A stretch of DNA of 64,000 nt from assembly GCA_017307785.1 (NCBI GenBank), contig JAFKGI010000036.1, positions 21,348 through 85,347 on the forward strand. The letters are read 5' to 3'. Shown here in pieces: positions 18,949 to 26,204 of the stretch. The DNA is from Vulcanimicrobiota bacterium (GTDB lineage Bacteria; Vulcanimicrobiota; Xenobia; Xenobiales; JADMJV01). The notes below the pieces were generated by a model, which was given only the letters and a program-made list of their open reading frames with translations, was not told the origin of the DNA and did not search any database. The position numbers and the translations under genes are program-made. The stretch's first letter is position 1, and the number at the start of each line of letters is the position of its first letter.

Positions 18949-19920
18949 ATGGCCCATAGCAAAACCGATACCTTTTATGATCTAACTCCCGGCTGCATCC
19001 ATCGCGCTTTCGAGTCGGCCGGCCTGGAGTTGGAACCGACCATCACTTTTCTGAACAGTCTGGAAAATCGCGTCGTGCGCGTCCAGGACGTGGAGGGAGA
19101 GCGCTGGGTCGGCAAGTTCTACCGTCCCGGACGCTGGACCAAAGCCGCCCTGCTAGAGGAACACGACTTTTTGGAGGAGTTGCTGGAAGACGATCTGCCG
19201 GTGGTGGCCCCGGTTCCCCTCAACGGCGGCTCCACGCTGGGCTGTATCGAGGGCATCTGGTTCTGCGTCTTTCCTTACCACGTGGGCCGGCCTTGTGACG
19301 AAGTGGACCCGGCCCTGGCTTATCAGGTGGGCCACTTGCTGGGTCGACTGCATCGAGTGGGGCAGGACGGACGCTTCCGCAACCGTCCCGTGCTCGGCCC
19401 TCAGTATTGGGCCGGTCAGGCTCTGCAGGTGCTGGAGAAGGAGAAGGTGGTCCCGGAGACCTTGTGGCCGCGCTATCGGCAGACCGTGCAGCAGTTGATG
19501 CAGCGCGTCGAGAGAGCTTTTGCGCAGGCGCCCAATCTGAGGATCCATGGGGATTTACACAAGGGCAATCTGCTGACCAGCTCCCTGGGACTCAAGATCG
19601 TCGATCTGGACGACTGTGGCACCGGCCCGGCGGTGCAGGACCTCTGGCTGCTGGTTTCCGGTCGCGACCCCGAGGCGGTCGAGTTGCGCGAGCTGATGCT
19701 GGAGGGCTATCAAGCCGTCCACCCCTTCGACCGCAAGCAGTTGCAGCTGATCGAACCGCTGCGCGCCCTCAAGTTCGTCCACTATGCCGCCTGGCTGGCC
19801 AAGCGTCGCAACGACCCGGCTTTCGTGCGCCGCTTCTCGGACGTGGAAAGCCACGGCTTCTGGCGCCGCGAGTTAGACGATCTCGAGCAGCAGGTCAGAT
19901 ATCTTTCAAAATCCGATTGA
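18949..19920 (+). CDS. srkA: Stress response kinase A (SrkA/YihE/RdoA family)
   Basis: 323 residues with the aminoglycoside-phosphotransferase-like kinase fold. Visible: NSLENRVVRVQDVEGERWVG with the ATP lysine in KFYRPGRW, GRPCDEVDP, the catalytic loop RIHGDLHKGNLL, the metal loop IVDLDDCGTGPAVQDLW, and the C-terminal FVHYAAWLAKRRNDPAFVRR signature of SrkA. E. coli SrkA is a Ser/Thr kinase protecting against envelope and oxidative stress. ATG 18949 follows an 83-base divergent gap. The gene end overlaps the convergent ATPase gene by 26 bases. Confidence 0.9.
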   Translation: MAHSKTDTFYDLTPGCIHRAFESAGLELEPTITFLNSLENRVVRVQDVEGERWVGKFYRPGRWTKAALLEEHDFLEELLEDDLPVVAPVPLNGGSTLGCIEGIWFCVFPYHVGRPCDEVDPALAYQVGHLLGRLHRVGQDGRFRNRPVLGPQYWAGQALQVLEKEKVVPETLWPRYRQTVQQLMQRVERAFAQAPNLRIHGDLHKGNLLTSSLGLKIVDLDDCGTGPAVQDLWLLVSGRDPEAVELRELMLEGYQAVHPFDRKQLQLIEPLRALKFVHYAAWLAKRRNDPAFVRRFSDVESHGFWRRELDDLEQQVRYLSKSD

Positions 19921-21109
19921 TGTCGGCCAGGATGCGGGCAATGGTCTCGCTGGTGATGCCTAGCGCGTCGCGGTAGCTGACCTTGCCCTCGATAGACTTG
20001 AAGATCGCGTCTTCTTTGAGCGTCTCCATGCCCTCGGAGAGGGCCAGCATGGAGAATTCTTCCTCGTCGAAGTTGGAGATGATCATCTTGCGCAGGGTGT
20101 CGGTCAGAATCAGGATTTCCTGGACGCCCACGCGCTCGCGGAAGCCGCCGCTGCATTTGCTGCAGCCGATGGGGGCGTAGGTGCGGATGGCGTCCAGCGG
20201 GGGATGACTGTCGGCCACCGCGCAATCGCCGCATAGCTTGGCCACCAGGCGCTGAGAGACCACGCCGTTCAATCCCTGGGCTAGAATCACCGGCGGAATG
20301 CCCAGGTCGAGCAGGCGTAAAATGGCGCCCACGGTGTCGTTGGAGTGAACCGAAGAAAGCACCAGATGGCCGGTCATGGAGGCGTGGAAGGCCATCTCGG
20401 CGGTGTGCTTGTCACGGACCTCGCCGATCATGATCACGTCCGGGTCTTGTCGCAAGATGGAGCGCAAGGCGGTGTCATAGGTCATGTTGGTGCCGTCGAC
20501 CTGGACCTGATTCATACCGTGGAAGAAATACTCCACCGGGTCCTCGATGGTCACCACATTGCGTTTGGCATCGTTGAGGTAGTTCAAGATCGAGTAGAGG
20601 GTGGTCGTTTTACCCGAGCCGGTGGGACCGGAGATCAGGATCATACCGGCCTTTTGCACCACGATCTGGCGTAGGCGCTTCAAGTTGACGTCGCGGAAGC
20701 CCAAGGTGCGGAGATCGGTGATGCGGTTGACGTTGAAGATGCGCACCACCAGCTTTTCCCCAAAAACCTGGGGAATGGAGGAGACGCGCAAGTTGAGCGG
20801 CTGTTCGTCCACCACCATTTCGAAGCGACCGTCTTCGGGCGTGCGGGCCTGCAGCTGCAGTCCGCTGCGGGCCTTGATCTGGACGGTGATGGGGTGAGGC
20901 TTCTTGGGCCCCGGCGAGTGACGCAAGCGAGCCATCTCGTAAAGATCGCCCTCGATACGGCAGCGGATGCGGACTTCCGCGGGCAACGGCTCGAAGTGGA
21001 CGTCGCTGGAGCCTTTGCGAAAAGCGGCAATCACATAACTCTCGAAGTTGCTGATATCCAGGTCCTGGAACTCGTCCAGGAAGTGATCATGAATGGCCTG
21101 CGGCTGCAT
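19895..21109 (-). CDS. Stand-alone GspE/PilB-type secretion or pilus ATPase
   Basis: 404 residues from ATG 21109. It lacks the N1 domain found in PilB and in the 479-residue GspE at 42388. N2-like DVHFEPLPAEVRIRCRIEGD is followed by Walker A MILISGPTGSGKTTTLYSIL, the Asp box VVTIEDPVEYFF, Walker B ILRQDPDVIMIGEVRD and a His box (TGHLVLSSVHSNDTV). A CxxC pair occurs twice (KLCGDC, GCSKC), likely binding zinc. No other pilus genes are adjacent, so its machine is unknown; it may drive a type IV pilus encoded elsewhere. Confidence 0.85.
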   Translation of the reverse strand: MQPQAIHDHFLDEFQDLDISNFESYVIAAFRKGSSDVHFEPLPAEVRIRCRIEGDLYEMARLRHSPGPKKPHPITVQIKARSGLQLQARTPEDGRFEMVVDEQPLNLRVSSIPQVFGEKLVVRIFNVNRITDLRTLGFRDVNLKRLRQIVVQKAGMILISGPTGSGKTTTLYSILNYLNDAKRNVVTIEDPVEYFFHGMNQVQVDGTNMTYDTALRSILRQDPDVIMIGEVRDKHTAEMAFHASMTGHLVLSSVHSNDTVGAILRLLDLGIPPVILAQGLNGVVSQRLVAKLCGDCAVADSHPPLDAIRTYAPIGCSKCSGGFRERVGVQEILILTDTLRKMIISNFDEEEFSMLALSEGMETLKEDAIFKSIEGKVSYRDALGITSETIARILADINRILKDI

Positions 21110-21193
21110 CCGAAGCGTTTCGCCATCGACGAAAAAGGGCCTTGAGAGCGAAACACGGAAAGGTGGAAAAGCTTTTTTCGGAGGTCCTTTCCT

Positions 21194-22150
21194 ATGTCTG
21201 AACACGTTCCCGTGCTGGTGGCCGGCTCTGGCTGTGCCGGCCACACCGCCGCCATCTATGCCGCTCGCGCTGATCTCAAGCCGCTGGTGCTGGAAGGTAA
21301 CGAGCCGGGAGGCCAGCTGAGCCTGACCTCGGACGTGGAGAACTTCCCGGGCTTCCCCGAAGGCATCAACGGCTTTGATCTGGTGGAGAACATGAAGAAG
21401 CAGGCCCAGAAGTTCGGCGCTCGCTATCAGTATGGCTTCATCGAGAAAGTGGAGCCGGGCACACCCATCCGCTGCACCACCGACAGCGGTGAGGTCATCA
21501 CCTGCGATGCCTTGATCGTGGCCACCGGAGCCCGCGCCCGCCGCCTGGGCTGCCCGGGTGAGGACGAGCTCTTCGGACGCGGCGTCTCTTCCTGCGCAAC
21601 TTGCGATGGCGCCTTCTACCGCGACATGGAGATCGCCGTGGTGGGCGGTGGCGATTCGGCCTGCGAAGAAGCTCTTTTCCTGACTCGTTTCGCCTCCAAA
21701 GTGCACCTGCTACACCGCCGCGACAGCCTCAGGGCTTCCAAAATCATGGCCGACCGCGCTCTGGCCCACCCCAAGATTCAGATGCACTGGAACACGGCGG
21801 TGGAGAGCGTCCACGGCAGCCCCGAAAAAGGCGTGGAACACCTCCAATTGCTGGTCAACGGGAAAAGCGAGCGCCTGACGGTGGCCGGACTGTTCCTGGG
21901 CATCGGTCACATCCCCAACACGGAATTTTTACGCGGCGTTTGCGAATTGGACGAAGAAGGCTACCTGATCACCCACCTCGGCAAGACCAACGGTGAGAAC
22001 GTCAAGACCAACGTCCCCGGCATCTATGGCTGCGGCGACGTGGTCGACACGCGCTACCGTCAGGCCATCACGGCCGCTGGAATGGGTTGCAAGGCGGCCA
22101 TGGACGTCGAGCACATGCTGGCGGAACGCAAAGCGGAGGCGGTGGTCTAA
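21194..22150 (+). CDS. trxB: Thioredoxin reductase
   Basis: 318 residues, normal for TrxB. FAD-binding VLVAGSGCAGHTAAIYAAR, ALIVATGARARRLGCPG, the redox-active CATC at Cys134/Cys137, NADPH-binding IAVVGGGDSACEEALFLT and the C-terminal GIYGCGDVVDTRYRQAITAA are all present. It reduces thioredoxin in the cytoplasm using NADPH. The second residue of the FAD motif is Ser rather than Gly, a common variant. The HtrA-like gene begins 1 base after its stop. Confidence 0.95.
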   Translation: MSEHVPVLVAGSGCAGHTAAIYAARADLKPLVLEGNEPGGQLSLTSDVENFPGFPEGINGFDLVENMKKQAQKFGARYQYGFIEKVEPGTPIRCTTDSGEVITCDALIVATGARARRLGCPGEDELFGRGVSSCATCDGAFYRDMEIAVVGGGDSACEEALFLTRFASKVHLLHRRDSLRASKIMADRALAHPKIQMHWNTAVESVHGSPEKGVEHLQLLVNGKSERLTVAGLFLGIGHIPNTEFLRGVCELDEEGYLITHLGKTNGENVKTNVPGIYGCGDVVDTRYRQAITAAGMGCKAAMDVEHMLAERKAEAVV

Positions 22151-22151
22151 C

Positions 22152-23297
22152 ATTCGCAAAAAGGCGCTGGTCCTGACGGCCACGATAGCGGGGTTTCTCC
22201 TGTGGGGGGGACGCCTCAAAATCGAGGTGTCTCCTCCCGCCCCGGCCCGAGCCGAGGCCAGCGCCACCCCGGCCCCCCCGCGATTGCAAGAGGTGTCCGA
22301 CCAATTCGTCGAGGTGGTCGACAAGGTCTCACCCGCGGTGGTCAGCATCGACGCCATCCAGGTGGTGGACGGTTTCCAGCATCCCTTTTCCGATCCGTTT
22401 TCCACCCTGATTCAGGACGAGGTCTTTACCGAGGAACGACGGATTCCCAGCGTCGGTTCGGGAGTGCTGGTCGGTAGCGAAGGTTACATCCTGACCAACC
22501 ACCACGTGGTCAACGGGGTGCGCGAGATTCGCGTCACTCTGGCCGACAATCGAGTGGCCGCGGCGCGCTGCGTGGGCAGTGATCCGGCCAGTGACCTGGC
22601 CGTGCTCCAGGTCAACCTCAAGCCCCTGTCGGCCCTTGCTTGGGGCGATAGCGACGCCCTGAAAACCGGCGAGTTTGTGCTGGCCTTCGGCTCGCCTTTC
22701 CGGATGCGCGGTTCGGTCAGTCACGGCATTGTCAGCGGCAAGGGTCGGCATGACCTGGGCATCGCCGACTACGAGAATTTCATCCAGACCGATGCCGCCA
22801 TCAATCCGGGCAACAGCGGTGGCCCGTTGTGCAATTTGAAAGGCGAAGTGGTCGGAATCAATGCCGCGATGCTTTCCAAGACCGGAGGCTCCCAGGGCAT
22901 TGGCCTGGCCATTCCCAGTCAACTGGCTCGTTCCGTCTTCCAGGACATCGTAAAAAAAGGTCGAGTCGACCGGTCCTGGCTGGGAGTCTGGGTGGAGCCG
23001 GTCACACCCGAACTGGCCAAGGAGCTGCATCTTCCCTGTTGCCGGGGAGTGCTGGTGCAGGGCGGCTATCGTTCCGGCCCCGCCGGCAGGGCGGGGGTGC
23101 AGGCTTTCGACGTGATCCTGGAGATGGACGGCAAGGCCATTCAGGACGAGCGTCAGTTTCGCACCATGCTGGCCCCGTTACCCGTGGGGAGGCCCGTTGA
23201 CCTGCATCTCTGGCGTCGCGGGCGCAGCCTGAAAGCGACGGTAACTCCCGAAATTCGGGCCGAGGACTCCTACCATCGCCCGGCTCGTGGATTGTAG
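22152..23297 (+). CDS. HtrA/DegP-like serine protease with PDZ domain, apparent ATT start
   Basis: 381 residues if read from ATT 22152. The N-terminus RKKALVLTATIAGFLLWGG is a membrane anchor. The trypsin-like domain has His118 (ILTNHHVV), Asp148 (ASDLAVL) and Ser222 (PGNSGGP). One PDZ domain follows (GVLVQGGYRSGPAGRAGVQA). It should degrade or refold envelope proteins. No ATG, GTG or TTG lies in frame where the anchor begins; the nearest upstream start would overlap trxB by about 158 bases, and a downstream GTG would lose the anchor. GGAGG lies 12 bases before the ATT. Confidence 0.85.
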   Translation: MRKKALVLTATIAGFLLWGGRLKIEVSPPAPARAEASATPAPPRLQEVSDQFVEVVDKVSPAVVSIDAIQVVDGFQHPFSDPFSTLIQDEVFTEERRIPSVGSGVLVGSEGYILTNHHVVNGVREIRVTLADNRVAAARCVGSDPASDLAVLQVNLKPLSALAWGDSDALKTGEFVLAFGSPFRMRGSVSHGIVSGKGRHDLGIADYENFIQTDAAINPGNSGGPLCNLKGEVVGINAAMLSKTGGSQGIGLAIPSQLARSVFQDIVKKGRVDRSWLGVWVEPVTPELAKELHLPCCRGVLVQGGYRSGPAGRAGVQAFDVILEMDGKAIQDERQFRTMLAPLPVGRPVDLHLWRRGRSLKATVTPEIRAEDSYHRPARGL

Positions 23298-23393
23298 TAC
23301 CTTCGTAGGTCTGGCAACAAGTCGTTCATTTCCAGTTCATTCTCCGGCGTTAAATACAGATCACACACAAACACACGCAAACGGAGACAGTAA

Positions 23394-23870
23394 ATGAACA
23401 TTCAGACTTCCGGCAACCTCGTTCCCACCCGTAGCCTGCCCACGGCGCCCAAGACGGCCGCCCCCGAAATTCAGCAGGCTCCTCAAGATGAATTCAAGGC
23501 CACCAAAGGCGACGACAACGGTGGCGGTCACTTCTCGGGCGGTAAGCTCGTGACCCGCGTCATCGGCGGCGCCATCAACGGTATGGCCTGCAACTGGCTG
23601 GCCGGCGGCAGCGTGGGTAACGCTGCCCTCATCGGTGGTGGCGTTGGCGCCACCTTCGGCGGTGTCGTCGGTGGAATCGGCGGCGCAGTGGTCGGCGGAG
23701 CCGCCGGCCGCCCGGGCGTAGGCGCCCTCACCGGTGGAGCCCTGGGTGCCACCGTCGGCGGTGTCAGCGGAGCCATCAAGGGCGCCGTCACCATGGCCCT
23801 GACCAACGCGCTCGGTGGCAGCTATCTGGCCGCCGCCGGCGTCGGTGCCGGTCTCAGCCTGCTCTTCTAA
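23394..23870 (+). CDS. Glycine-zipper hypothetical protein
   Basis: 158 residues from an ATG with GGAGA 6 bases upstream. Residues 1-45 are polar, Pro-rich and low-complexity, ending QAPQDEFKATKGDDNGG. Residues 50-158 are hydrophobic with GxxxG-type glycine zippers (GGGVGATFGGVVGGIGGAVV) and alternate Gly/Ala with small residues, suggesting membrane insertion or pore-like packing. There is no signal peptide. It sits alone between a 96-base promoter gap and a strong terminator, as expected for a highly expressed single gene. Function unknown; a bacteriocin-like or membrane-stabilising role is speculative. Confidence 0.65.
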   Translation: MNIQTSGNLVPTRSLPTAPKTAAPEIQQAPQDEFKATKGDDNGGGHFSGGKLVTRVIGGAINGMACNWLAGGSVGNAALIGGGVGATFGGVVGGIGGAVVGGAAGRPGVGALTGGALGATVGGVSGAIKGAVTMALTNALGGSYLAAAGVGAGLSLLF

Positions 23871-23889
23871 GCAACTTCCGCAGAGATGG

Positions 23890-23924
23890 AAAAAGCCCGG
23901 CCTCGGTCGGGCTTTTTCGTTTTC
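23890..23924 (+). terminator. Rho-independent terminator
   Basis: AAAAAGCCCG pairs with CGGGCTTTTT around an 8-base loop, followed by CGTTTTC. It lies 20 bases after the glycine-zipper gene and is the clearest terminator in the window. Confidence 0.85.
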
Positions 23925-23953
23925 TTTCAGGTTCTTGGGCTACCTTGGAGAGC

Positions 23954-24493
23954 ATGCACACCTCTCGACTGACCCACAGCAGTCCCCTCCCGGCCCAGCG
24001 CAAATCGGGCGCTCCCGCTCCGGCCTGTCCGCCTCAGGCCGACCGTTTCGAGGCGAGCAGCCCAAAGGAGGCCGCTTTCGGCTGGAAGGGTCTGGCTCTG
24101 GCCGGAATGGCCGTGCTCGGAGTGGCCGGTGGTGCCCAGGTAGCCCAGGCACAGACGGCGCCCGAGTCAGGCGAGGTCTCCGGGCTGCTGCTTCCCAAAG
24201 GCAAGGTCGATAGCGACGGAACCATTCGCAACCCGATCGGCTGGCCGGTCGGCAAGGTCAAGGCCGACGGCACCATCACCGGGCCGGCGGGCATCGTGCC
24301 CAAGGGTCGGGTGGATGACAAAGGGCGCGTCTACGCCTATGGGGAGCTTTTTCAAAAAGGTCGGGTCGACCCGGATGGCACGGTGCGCAACAATTTTGGC
24401 GTCAAGATCGGCTCGGTGCAGGGAGAAGACCCGGGACGACTCGAGCAGGTGGAAAAGGGCGGAGCCGCTTTGCTGATCCTCATGCAGGACTGA
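23954..24493 (+). CDS. Hypothetical protein with membrane segment and K-V-D-x-D-G repeats
   Basis: 179 residues from ATG 23954 (a TTG three codons earlier is possible). A Pro-rich polar leader ends PPQADRFEASSPKEAAF, followed by a hydrophobic segment (LALAGMAVLGVAGGAQVAQA). Then come four related beta-like repeats: PKGKVDSDGTIRN, VGKVKADGTITG, PKGRVDDKGRVYA and QKGRVDPDGTVRN. A short charged tail ends in LLILMQD. The internal hydrophobic segment could be a late signal peptide (AQA before QTAP). Function is unknown; the repeat unit looks like a small beta-hairpin or surface repeat. Confidence 0.6.
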   Translation: MHTSRLTHSSPLPAQRKSGAPAPACPPQADRFEASSPKEAAFGWKGLALAGMAVLGVAGGAQVAQAQTAPESGEVSGLLLPKGKVDSDGTIRNPIGWPVGKVKADGTITGPAGIVPKGRVDDKGRVYAYGELFQKGRVDPDGTVRNNFGVKIGSVQGEDPGRLEQVEKGGAALLILMQD

Positions 24494-24787
24494 TCAGGGT
24501 TCGCCCAGCCAGCGCGAGACTTCCGTGTAGAACCGGTCTTCCAGGTGACGAAAGCGGTCTTCGTCGACTTCTTCCGGCAGATTTTTGCCATACCAGTTCA
24601 GGGTGAAGGGAATCAGCCAGATCCAGCGGACGACATCATAGGGTAGTTTGTCCGCAGGGGGGTCGTGACATTCCAGGGTTCGCAGAAAGCCTTCCCCTTC
24701 ATCGGCCAGGAAGCGCCCCTCTTGAAGCGGTTCCATGAATCGCTCCCAGCCCATCGCTAGCTGAGAGGGCAGGTCAAAGGCGGTCAA
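24494..24787 (-). CDS. Small hypothetical protein, paralogue of the divergent neighbour
   Basis: 97 residues from a TTG at 24787; an ATG at residue 12 is the alternative, but alignment to the neighbour supports the longer form. It is a soluble, acidic, helical protein: LAMGWERFMEPLQEGRF, VVRWIWLIPFTLNWYG, SRWLGEP at the end. The plus-strand gene at 24791 has the same plan (GWE, PL-E-RF, FL, R-W-IP, LGEP), so the pair are diverged duplicates. No family recognised. The stop abuts the previous gene's stop. Confidence 0.55.
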   Translation of the reverse strand: MTAFDLPSQLAMGWERFMEPLQEGRFLADEGEGFLRTLECHDPPADKLPYDVVRWIWLIPFTLNWYGKNLPEEVDEDRFRHLEDRFYTEVSRWLGEP

Positions 24788-24790
24788 GAA

Positions 24791-25108
24791 ATGCCTCGCG
24801 TGTTGCTGACAGATTTAGACCAGGGGTGGGAAGATCTACTGGACCCTTTGCTCGAGATGCGATTCGACCCGAATTCGGCCCATCGATTTCTGGAAATCTT
24901 GAGCGAGATCCATCCCCGTGGAGACGGCATAGACCGTGAATTGATTCGTCGCTTGTGGACGATTCCGCTGCTGCTTGACCGCATCGGCTGCAGCCTGCAG
25001 TTGGAACGCGAAGACCTGTACAAAGAGAAGTTCGTGCCCTGGGAACAATCGGTTTTCGTGGAACTGGCGCGCATCCTGGGAGAACCTTACGACCGCAGCA
25101 AGCGGTAG
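24791..25108 (+). CDS. Small hypothetical protein, paralogue of the divergent neighbour
   Basis: 105 residues from ATG 24791. It has an acidic helical body (LDQGWEDLLDPLLEMRF, LIRRLWTIPLLLDRIG, VELARILGEP) matching the minus-strand gene at 24494 along nearly its full length by eye. The two starts are 3 bases apart, so the promoters must lie inside the opposing genes. Its last 22 bases overlap the convergent gene at 25087. Function unknown. Confidence 0.55.
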   Translation: MPRVLLTDLDQGWEDLLDPLLEMRFDPNSAHRFLEILSEIHPRGDGIDRELIRRLWTIPLLLDRIGCSLQLEREDLYKEKFVPWEQSVFVELARILGEPYDRSKR

Positions 25109-25728
25109 AGCAAATCGAGCTGCAGGGTCGGTTGCTGCTTGTGGAACTCGGACATCCTCAGCTCGGTGGAACCCTCACTGAGCCATTCGGGCAGCCGTAG
25201 CGGTCCCCAGTTTTTCACGAACCGTTCGAAGCATTCGCCTCCAGCCGGGTGGGCAAAGGCCGGGTGGCGGCGGGCCCGCTCGATGACTTCGCGAGCTCGC
25301 TCGGCGCTGAACATGCCCAGGCGGCGGGCGGTTCGGCACAGGTTGTGAGGGGAGATGCGTAACCAACGAGCCACTTCTCGCGGGCACTGCTGGGCCAGAT
25401 ACGCCAGTCCCCGGAGAATAGCCGGTCGCTTTTGCGGATTGCGCAGCGCTTTCTCGGTTTCATTCCAGCATGCGATCGGCAAGTCCCAATCGTCGGCGCT
25501 TTGCAGACAGGGCAGAATTAACTTCCAGCCTTCCAGGGGTAGGGGAGAGGGATGGCAGGGCGGGGCGCAGGTTCGCTCCAGGAAGCGACTCAACCAGGCC
25601 GTGCGCAGAGACAATGGAGCAAGCTCCCGGCTGTAGTGCTCCCACTTCGTCTCGTGGCCGACTGCCAGGGGAGGAACCTTAGAGCTACTTGCGTAGCCAC
25701 TTCCGATGTCAAACTCGATAGACTCCAC
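25087..25728 (-). CDS. Hypothetical protein with a possible helix-turn-helix
   Basis: 213 residues from GTG 25728, which overlaps the divergent gene at 25706 by 23 bases; a TTG at residue 46 (LSRFLERTC) would avoid that and may be the true start. The middle is helical, with ILRGLAYLAQQCPREVARWL and RISPHNLCRTARRLGMFSAE, which could form a helix-turn-helix, then EVIERARRHPAFAHP. No signal peptide. Not recognised. It is convergent with, and overlaps, the small paralogue gene. Confidence 0.5.
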   Translation of the reverse strand: MESIEFDIGSGYASSSKVPPLAVGHETKWEHYSRELAPLSLRTAWLSRFLERTCAPPCHPSPLPLEGWKLILPCLQSADDWDLPIACWNETEKALRNPQKRPAILRGLAYLAQQCPREVARWLRISPHNLCRTARRLGMFSAERAREVIERARRHPAFAHPAGGECFERFVKNWGPLRLPEWLSEGSTELRMSEFHKQQPTLQLDLLYRLLRS

Positions 25729-26182
25729 GCCTGCACCTGATTCTCACCACTCGGTCTCCGAAGACTCCATTCGAGCCCTGGTGCAGTTGGAGGACCTGGA
25801 AATGGGTATCCACCAACTCACCGCCTACAAGCTCAAGGTCAAAGCGACCGGTAATCCTTATCTTCTCGCTCATTTGCTCTCTCACCTTGGTTATCTACAG
25901 ACGCGCAAAGGCACCTACGAAGCCGCTCGCGAGACTCTCAACGAGGCCGACTTCGTGCTGATCGAGGCGGCTCAGCGCGACAGCCGGGAAATCCCCGAGA
26001 AGCACCGCGCCTGGCTGCGCTACATGCTGGAGCGCTCGCGCTTTTTCGCTCTCACCGGTTGGCAGCAGTCGGCCAACACCATGGTTTTGGAAGCCGTGGA
26101 AATGGCGCGCGGAACAGGCCACTTCGACATGTTCAAAGAGGCCAATGCGCTGCGCGAAGAGTGGGGCTTGCAGGAAACCTAG
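25706..26182 (+). CDS. Hypothetical TPR-like helical protein
   Basis: 158 residues. A short Ser/Pro/Asp-rich N-terminus leads to an all-helical body: NPYLLAHLLSHLGYLQTRKG, TYEAARETLNEADFVLIEA, LRYMLERSRFFALTGWQQSA, MVLEAVEMARGTGHFDMFKE. The spacing of Ala, Leu, Tyr and Gly fits three or so tetratricopeptide-like units, suggesting a protein-binding scaffold. No partner can be named. It is followed 22 bases later by a secreted protein gene on the same strand. Confidence 0.6.
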   Translation: MSNSIDSTPAPDSHHSVSEDSIRALVQLEDLEMGIHQLTAYKLKVKATGNPYLLAHLLSHLGYLQTRKGTYEAARETLNEADFVLIEAAQRDSREIPEKHRAWLRYMLERSRFFALTGWQQSANTMVLEAVEMARGTGHFDMFKEANALREEWGLQET

Positions 26183-26204
26183 AGTTCCTTGGAATTACAC
26201 AGAG

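Noticed and set aside
18713..18985. 90-codon plus-strand frame before srkA
   Set aside because: It is antisense to the small membrane gene and overlaps the srkA start in another frame, with no ribosome site.
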